NCBI GenBank assembly: GCA_018969455.1
Contig: JAGWYI010000251.1
Coordinates: 1 to 6,425, forward strand
Direction: 5' to 3'
DNA length: 6,425 nucleotides
Source of the DNA: Bacteroidota bacterium
GTDB lineage: Bacteria > Bacteroidota > Bacteroidia > Chitinophagales > Saprospiraceae
Shown: positions 1 to 4,800 of the stretch, piece after piece
How the letters are laid out: each line of letters begins with the position of its first letter
How positions within the stretch are numbered: position 1 is the stretch's first letter
Position numbers and translations under genes: made by a program
The notes under the pieces: generated by a model
Seen by the model: only the letters and a program-made list of their open reading frames with translations
Databases searched by the model: none
What the model was told of the DNA's origin: nothing

Positions 1-308
1 TTCAAATACAATTCGAAGTGGCTCGTATGATTTCCGTTTTGATCCACATCGCTTTCTTCTCCGAGCACAATTTCATTGATTAAATAGCGGGTTGCGGCGT
101 CTCCAACCGGCATCCAGGGCGTAGCAGTACACGTGAGTTGAATCTGGAGCGATTTGAGAAGCGACATAAAATCCCAAACGGCAAAAACATGATGTTGCGC
201 AAAAAGACGCAGGTCATTGAGGGATAGCAGGTTTTGATAAAGCGGGTGATCCAGCAGCGCCTCGCGAGCAGGCGCGATGGCCTGGCGGAAATGTTCAATT
301 CTTGACAT
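1..308 (-). CDS. DUF3050 family protein (N-terminal 102 residues, cut by left edge)
   Basis: The reading frame opens at an ATG at 308-306 and stays open to the left edge, giving 102 complete codons. The translation has the hallmarks I associate with DUF3050: an N-terminal helix ending HPLYQNL (21-27), then DLRLFAQHHVFAVWDFMSLLK (32-52), LTCTATPWMPVGD (58-70), INEIVLGEESD (77-87) and SHFELYL (96-102). From memory, family members are about 230-260 residues, so more than half is missing here. The family is placed near the heme-oxygenase/TenA-like helical fold; the His and Glu residues at 39, 40, 79, 84, 85 and 97 could be metal ligands, but that is inference. No substrate or pathway is established that I can name. 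There is no strong Shine-Dalgarno; the leader before the ATG is A-rich, as is usual in Bacteroidota. The gene has the same orientation as the regulator upstream but is 783 bp away with its own promoter-like motif, so it is probably a separate transcription unit. Confidence 0.85.
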   Translation of the reverse strand, partial: MSRIEHFRQAIAPAREALLDHPLYQNLLSLNDLRLFAQHHVFAVWDFMSLLKSLQIQLTCTATPWMPVGDAATRYLINEIVLGEESDVDQNGNHTSHFELYL

Positions 309-359
309 GTTTATTGATTTGGATCCCTAAGAAACTGTTTTAAAACCTTAGAAATAAAT

Positions 360-388
360 GAAAGGTACAAATTTTGAAGCCAGGCAAA
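360..388 (-). promoter_or_regulatory. Candidate Bacteroidota-type promoter for the DUF3050 gene
   Basis: Read on the minus strand there is TTTG (388-385), a 17-bp spacer, then TACCTTTC (367-360). The Bacteroidota primary-sigma consensus is TTTG near -33 and TAnnTTTG near -7, so the second element matches at all fixed positions but the last. Transcription would start around 350-355 and leave a leader of roughly 45 nt before the ATG at 308. The match is short and the region is AT-rich, so it could be chance. Confidence 0.35.
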
Positions 389-533
389 GCTTATTTTTGA
401 GGGTGTAGCCATGTCTAGTTGCCGAAAAAATAAATGAAGCATGGCGTTGAAAGATTTGCCTTGCAGCATTTCCGAGGTATTAAAACAGCGTTTAACATTG
501 CGCTTTCAAATTGGTTTTAAAAATCCCAACAAA

Positions 534-570
534 AAAGGTCAAAAAACAATATTCTTGTTTTTCAACCTTT
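534..570. repeat. AT-rich imperfect hairpin
   Basis: AAAGGT (534-539) pairs with ACCTTT (565-570), and AAAAACAA (542-549) pairs with TTGTTTTT (555-562). The two stems are separated by a 2x2 internal loop, and the apical loop is five bases. Total pairing is 14 bp, mostly A-T. It lies about 230 bp upstream of the DUF3050 start. It could be a weak transcript-end structure or a protein-binding site; no T-run follows directly on either strand. Confidence 0.4.
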
Positions 571-601
571 GTTTGTAGGTCATAAAAAGGATTAAATGAA
601 A

Positions 602-673
602 GAGAACCATGCGTGCTTTGAAAACGTCCCACCATTTTCATCGAAATTTATCACAATGTGATTAAAGGTTCTC
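602..673 (-). repeat. Long-range inverted repeat GAGAACC/GGTTCTC enclosing two small hairpins
   Basis: GAGAACC (602-608) and GGTTCTC (667-673) are perfect 7-bp complements 58 bp apart, directly next to the A7 run at 674-680. On the minus strand the enclosed segment can form ATCAC-ATT-GTGAT (662-650) and GAAAAT...GTTTTC (the first arm begins about 639 and the second ends about 620, with one U-G pair). The RNA would then be a closing stem with two inner hairpins, a three-way-junction shape. The inner repeat ATCACA-A-TGTGAT is also a near-perfect 13-bp DNA palindrome that could be an operator half-site pair. I do not recognise the arrangement as a known riboswitch class. Confidence 0.35.
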
Positions 674-699
674 AAAAAAACATCCCAGCTGGATGGGAT
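674..699 (-). terminator. Probable intrinsic terminator on the minus strand
   Basis: On the minus strand ATCCCA (699-694) pairs with TGGGAT (687-682) around a six-base loop. One G follows, then seven consecutive T (680-674). This is the classic stem-plus-U-tract layout, although the 6-bp stem is on the short side. It lies 393 bp beyond the stop of the response regulator and 366 bp before the DUF3050 start. It therefore ends either a long 3' UTR of the regulator transcript or a separate minus-strand RNA. Confidence 0.55.
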
Positions 700-752
700 A
701 GCGTAAACAACGATTCGGATAAAACAGATCGAAAATCTACGCATACCCATCC
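691..752 (-). promoter_or_regulatory. Long imperfect stem that would compete with the terminator (attenuator-like)
   Basis: GGATGGG (691-697) is complementary to CCCATCC (746-752), and GCGTA (701-705) to TACGC (738-742). An ATA/ATA 3x3 internal loop separates them, giving 12 pairs in 15-nt arms. Small hairpins are possible inside (AGAT/ATCT at 726-738, CGAT/ATCG at 711-731). On the minus strand the 752-738 arm is transcribed first. It would sequester 697-691, which overlaps the first arm of the terminator stem (699-694). The two folds are mutually exclusive, as in attenuators and riboswitch expression platforms. The ligand or trigger, if any, is unknown. Confidence 0.4.
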
Positions 753-821
753 TACACGGGAAAAATTGATCATAGTGTGTGCGATGTTTATAGAGCGTGT
801 GTATTTGTCTTGCCCTGGCTA

Positions 822-864
822 GAAGATTCGGCGCCCTGGCTTTTCAGGGCGCCTTTCCATCTTC
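822..864. repeat. Strong GC-rich hairpin, possible terminator or RNA structural element
   Basis: GGCGCCCTG (830-838) and CAGGGCGCC (845-853) are perfect 9-bp complements around a six-base loop. The stem is extended by GAAGAT (822-827) with ATCTTC (859-864) across a small asymmetric internal loop. On the plus strand only TTT follows the core stem, and on the minus strand there is no T-run, so terminator function is uncertain. The outer pairing is more in keeping with a folded RNA. A second copy of GCCCTGGC at 812-819 could pair with AGGGC of the 3' arm as an alternative fold. Confidence 0.45.
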
Positions 865-941
865 ATTTTGAAAAAATTCCAGAAATTTCAAATATTGTTT
901 TACAACAATGCGTACTCGGATCATTTATTTTTTAAATCTTC

Positions 942-967
942 GCGTGCGCCAACGTTTTGACGCACGC
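942..967 (-). repeat. Stable hairpin downstream of the response regulator
   Basis: On the minus strand GCGTGCGTCAA (967-957) pairs with TTGGCGCACGC (952-942) around an AACG tetraloop. That is 11 pairs, one of them U-G. The plus-strand version has a C/A mismatch at the wobble position, so the structure fits a minus-strand transcript better. It begins 125 bp past the regulator stop. The sequence after it is GAAGATTT followed by an A-run, not a T-run, so it could stabilise the 3' end or be a poor terminator. Confidence 0.45.
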
Positions 968-979
968 TCGGAAAACCGC

Positions 980-999
980 TGACAAAACTGAATTTGTCA
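980..999 (-). repeat. Short 7-bp hairpin in the regulator's 3' flank
   Basis: TGACAAA (980-986) and TTTGTCA (993-999) are perfect complements around a six-base loop. On the minus strand the stem is followed by GCGG and then four T, so it is at best a weak terminator. Together with the hairpin at 942-967 it makes two consecutive stems within about 150 bp of the regulator stop. Confidence 0.35.
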
Positions 1000-1091
1000 A
1001 TTCAAACACACCCTTATGAATAACTTGGAGGAGTCCTGATCCACCTTCCATAAGTTCAAGAACTATGTAAAATTTGAATTTTCAACAGGCA

Positions 1092-1775
1092 CTAAGCCAG
1101 GTTGCTTCCTTCCGCTTCATAAAAGTATTTTACGATAGCAGCCTGTGAAGTCAGTTGAAGTTTGTTCATGATGTTTCTGCGGTGAATTTTGACAGTTAAA
1201 ACACTGATGCCCAGTTCCTCGGCAATCTGGGCAGAGGGTACCGCTTTCCCCAGGCGCTTGAAAACATCCATTTCTCTTTTTGTAAGGGCATTAGATATCG
1301 AATGCGGCTGTACCGGTATTCCGTTTTGATGTGAATCGGGCGCCTTAAACAGGCTCAATTCCTTGCTGAAATAGGCTTCTCCTGCCAGTACGCGCGATAC
1401 CGCACGACCCAGTTCTTCTGAATTACAGGTTTTCAGAATAAACCCGTCAATTCCGGCCCGGAAGAGGGTGCGCATAAAACGCGGATCGGGAATTGATGCC
1501 AGCACCAGAATCAGTAACTGGGGATTTTGTGCTTTTATTTGTTCGAGAATCGGAACTATTGAAGGATCAGAGCAGGATAAACCAAGAATGCAAAGGTGAA
1601 AATGCTGCTCGTTGGCGGCCTTTACCAAGTTTTCGTTCAGTTCAGGAACGACCTGGATGTTTTGTGTAACTCTACCCATAAACGGGCGAAGTGCTGTCAG
1701 CAAACCACTTGCAAAAAAAGGGTGTGCATCGGCTACAAGGATTCGGAGGGATCCGTTTAATTTATTATTACCCAT
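1092..1775 (-). CDS. LuxR/NarL-family response regulator with aspartate-less receiver domain
   Basis: From the ATG at 1775 the protein is 227 residues, the usual NarL-class length; an in-frame TTG at 1787 would add four residues but is a less likely start. The N-terminal receiver domain (about 10-130) begins LRILVADAHPFFASGLL, matching the DDHPLFxxGL signature, and ends GIDGFILK with the conserved Lys at 115. Key active-site positions are changed: the usual LLDL strand reads ILGL, so Gly65 replaces the phospho-acceptor Asp; the acidic pair is D16-A17; and the conserved Thr/Ser position is Ala93. A linker of about 30 residues leads to a LuxR-type helix-turn-helix (164-218; LTKREMDVFKRL, AQIAEELGIS, TVKIHRRNIMNKL), which looks intact. 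It is therefore probably a DNA-binding transcription factor that does not use phospho-Asp signalling. It lies just downstream of the T9SS surface-protein gene on the same strand; no partner kinase is in the window. Confidence 0.9.
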   Translation of the reverse strand: MGNNKLNGSLRILVADAHPFFASGLLTALRPFMGRVTQNIQVVPELNENLVKAANEQHFHLCILGLSCSDPSIVPILEQIKAQNPQLLILVLASIPDPRFMRTLFRAGIDGFILKTCNSEELGRAVSRVLAGEAYFSKELSLFKAPDSHQNGIPVQPHSISNALTKREMDVFKRLGKAVPSAQIAEELGISVLTVKIHRRNIMNKLQLTSQAAIVKYFYEAEGSNLA

Positions 1776-1812
1776 CTTCTTGAACAAAGCAATTTTTAAT
1801 ATGCTTACGGCA

Positions 1813-1840
1813 CAAAGATCCGAGGATTATGTAAGGCAAA
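1813..1840 (-). promoter_or_regulatory. Candidate promoter for the response regulator
   Basis: On the minus strand TTTG (1840-1837) is followed after 16 bp by GATCTTTG (1820-1813). The latter matches TAnnTTTG at all fixed positions but the first. Transcription would start near 1805, leaving a leader of about 30 nt before the ATG at 1775. The spacer is slightly short for the Bacteroidota consensus, so this is tentative. It would let the regulator be expressed separately from the large gene upstream. Confidence 0.3.
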
Positions 1841-1887
1841 AACCGGCATTTATGTAAACAATTTCCATGAACATGTAATAAATTACA
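1829..1887. promoter_or_regulatory. Possible operator array: three ATGTAA direct repeats and a TGTAAT/ATTACA palindrome
   Basis: ATGTAA occurs at 1829-1834, 1852-1857 and 1873-1878, with start-to-start spacings of 23 and 21 bp, close to two helical turns. The third copy overlaps a 14-bp palindrome, TGTAAT-AA-ATTACA (1874-1887), which begins five bp past the stop of the large gene. The nearest repeat lies inside the spacer of the candidate promoter and the others lie upstream of it, as expected for binding sites of a regulator acting on the response-regulator gene. As RNA the palindrome could form only a small AT hairpin without a T-run, so a terminator is unlikely. Confidence 0.35.
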
Positions 1888-1891
1888 GCAT

Positions 1892-4800
1892 CTATCTCGT
1901 GTACAGCAGCCTTTCCACAAAATTTTCATTGGCAGATTCCATTTTTAGATACAACACACCACTTGGTGTATTTGCAGGCAATTCGGCCCAGAAAAAATGC
2001 GCTCCTTTGGGATAATCCAGGGCTTTTTGAAGCAGTATTGTCCCATATTGATCACAAATTGATATTTTTACATATTCATTTTTTGTCAAACAAAAATGTA
2101 CTGCGGTAGATCGGTTAAAAGGATTCGGACGCACCGAGACCGATTGCAGGAGGCGGGTATTGTGTGCTGCATTTTTAAATTCAAGCCCAAGTTGACGGGA
2201 TTTGTCATATTGATTCTGCACAGTAAAACATTCAGTGGGTGTTACATCATTGGATAAGGAAATGGCAGTGTCTAAAGTACAATCCGCTTGAGCCCGAACT
2301 TCAATTCCGAAGATTGGAAGGTCCTTATCGGTCAGTAATGCCCGTTCTTCAGATCTGAAAAAGGAACAGGTAACCGCGTTGGGAAACAGGGCAAAATGTT
2401 CGGGGCCTAAAAGGGTCCCTGGAACCAGACGGAGTAAACTTAATTGGCGGGTATTCAAGGTGAATTGCAGCGAAAGTGGCAATTCGTCACATCTAAACCA
2501 GACAATAGTGGATTCTCCTTGTTTTAAACAGGAATTATCGATTCTGAGGAACAGAGAATCGGGCATTTCAGGTTTTTCTGTCCATGCCAATGAGCCTGTA
2601 GCAGATCCATTTACATCACCGATCTTTATCGCCTTGAAGTTCACATCATCCGTTCCCGCCTGTATATTCGGGATTTCAATTATTTCGGGAAAATCATCCA
2701 GAAATGGATTATCCTGATGTTTAAAATGATAGGTTCCAGGCAAAAAGCGCCAGCTTGCATTAGACGGGAACTCCTTGTAAATGCCCAGAATAAGTTTCCG
2801 AATTTCAACAATATCAAAAGATGTAATGCTGTTGGACCGATTGGCATCGGCCGCGATCCATTGCCAGGGTTCGGTAAAAGGTGTTATTCCAAGAATATGA
2901 CGGTTAATTTGGAGAAGATCGTAAGTACTAACTCCGTTTAGCGCATTGAGGTTGGCGTAGGGCTCAAATATGCAGTTGTAATCGGCTGGAATCTGATCGA
3001 ATGTAAAATTACCTGTATAATCTGAAAAGGCAAGCTGGTTTAATCCGGTTTGTCCTTGCAAGTAACCCGTTAAGTATACTGAAACGTCTTGCAGCGGCTC
3101 ATGAGCAATGGTGGTAATCTTTCCTTTAAATTGAAATTGCGTAAGCGGCGCACAAACACCCAGTTCATCTGAAACCTGCACATTGATGTAACAAAAATTG
3201 GTATTTCCGTTCAAATCCCTGGCCCAGGCACGAATCAGGTTAAATCCAAGAAAATTACAGTTCACGGTTAATTCCTGAACAGGATTCCCGATACTGTCGA
3301 CAGGAAAACCATTACCCGAAGCAAAAACCGATTCCAAAGCCAGCGACAGGCTATCGCCGGGCGTATAGTTATCAGATTTTTGCAAAAACAAGGTGCTTAC
3401 GGGAATTGTGGCCAATCCCTCCGAATTCAGATTTGTTTTGTAGCCTGAATTGCAATAAACAAGGGGCGGTTGCACATCTTTAATTTCAAATGCCTGTTCA
3501 AAACTGGACTGGTTTCCGGTTATGTCCTTGACAATCCATTGAATCCGGTGTTTTCCGTATGGTAATACCGGTTTGGTAAATATAGCCGGATAGGTTTGTG
3601 TATTCCAGGCTACAACCGCCCGCAGCTTCTGATTATCAGGAACCAATTGAATTCCAAAGGCATACTTTTTGTCGGAAGCGACATTTCGGTTGTCAAATAA
3701 TACAGGCAATCCGCCGTTATAATCCGGATTATTGGCGTTTCCTACAGTTACTTTCCCCCAGTCATTCACTTTTTTACTGTCTATGGCCGTTTCCTGAACA
3801 CCATCCTGATTGGTATCCAGATACAAGATATAACGTACATCCAGTTGCGGCCCACTGCAACTGTCCTGTAATTCGATAAAAAGATTTACGGAACTTTCAC
3901 CCAGATCGTGCAAACCGGATTTGGTATCAAACCAGTCGGGATTGTTCCAGAATTCGGGATCATTGTTTGTTAAATCGTTAATTACCATGCTTTTATCGAG
4001 GGGCTCGACATTATATGGCGGCGCCGTATCATACATCAAAATATGCTGGGTATACGTGAATCCTGAACCTGGTAAAGACAGCAGACTCCCATAGTTAAAA
4101 CCGTTGATAACAGAGGAAATCCAGGGCGCCCCCAATCCAGGACTTGCGATAACCGCCTTTTTTATCAGGCTGTTTGTATCCAGATCCTGAGGATTAGGTA
4201 CGTAAACCAGGGATAAAGATGGGTTTGCACCACATATTGGGTACAAGTTCCAGGTTCTGTTAATTTTGTACCAGCCATTTCCAGATGCCAATACTTCATC
4301 TTTACTGGAAACAGAAAATTGTTTTTGTCCGACTATGAGGGGTGGGCCCAAACTTCCGGATCCCGAACACCATGCGATTACAGTATCTGCAGGAAACTGA
4401 ATTGCAAAATCCGGATTACAAAAGACCCTAATATTTTGCCTGCATTGAGAGGTGTTACCATAACAATCATAAGCATTGAATATCCTGGTCAGGCTTCCAG
4501 TGACACAAATGGAATCAAAATGTGTAAAATCCACTGTTTGACTAAGGCCGCATTGGCCCAGATATGATTTGGATGGGTCGAGGCAGGTGTTATCTGAAAT
4601 TTGAGCATTTCCATATGCGATCAGGGAAGGATCAAAATGCACACAGGATATTGTAAGATCGGGCGGAGGAATACAAACCGGTTTAAGTTTGTCTTGAACG
4701 CTCACTTTCACTTCACAATCACTGAACAATGCTTCCGTGTTACAAGCGTAGGGGTTTAAAGAGACCTGATAAACCCGAACAATAATGGTTTGGGTAGTCC

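Larger units (their letters stand above)
309..1091. other. 783-bp intergenic region rich in inverted repeats, no convincing gene
   Basis: No frame longer than about 50 codons runs through this stretch, and none of the short ones has a recognisable product or ribosome binding site. It contains a dense set of inverted repeats, listed separately where strong. Weaker ones are TTAAAAC (480-486) with GTTTTAA (514-520) around a nested AGCG/CGCT; ACACG (754-758) with CGTGT (796-800); and a bulged stem pairing CTTATG (1013-1018) with CATAAG (1049-1054). GCCCTGGC occurs twice, at 812-819 and 833-840. I see no tRNA, no rRNA, and no match to the tmRNA, RNase P or SRP RNA signatures I know. The region probably holds the 3' end of the regulator transcript, a possible structured RNA, and the promoter of the DUF3050 gene. 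Confidence 0.6.

Noticed and set aside
80..298. Plus-strand frame of 72 codons
   Set aside because: It is antisense to the DUF3050 coding sequence, whose motifs are clearly conserved on the minus strand.
434..520. Plus-strand frame of 28 codons (begins MKHGVERFALQHF)
   Set aside because: Very short, on the opposite strand to all real genes, and without a start signal. It overlaps the TTAAAAC/GTTTTAA inverted repeat.
492..641. Minus-strand frame of 49 codons (begins MKMVGRFQSTHGS)
   Set aside because: No ribosome binding site, no recognisable domain, and a length expected by chance in AT-rich DNA. It also overlaps several inverted repeats.
650..662. Palindrome TCACA-A-TGTGA read as a CRP site
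   Set aside because: The classical CRP site is TGTGA-N6-TCACA. Here the half-sites are in the opposite order with a one-base centre, so I kept it only as an unassigned palindrome.
932..1051. Minus-strand frame of 39 codons (begins MEGGSGLLQVIHK) just after the response regulator
   Set aside because: It is short and has no Shine-Dalgarno or family resemblance. The same bases form the hairpins at 942-967 and 980-999, which explain the sequence better.
674..1060. Known housekeeping RNA (tmRNA, RNase P RNA, SRP RNA)
   Set aside because: I looked for the tRNA-like end with a T-loop, the GAAAGTCC core and the SRP tetraloop region on both strands and did not see them.
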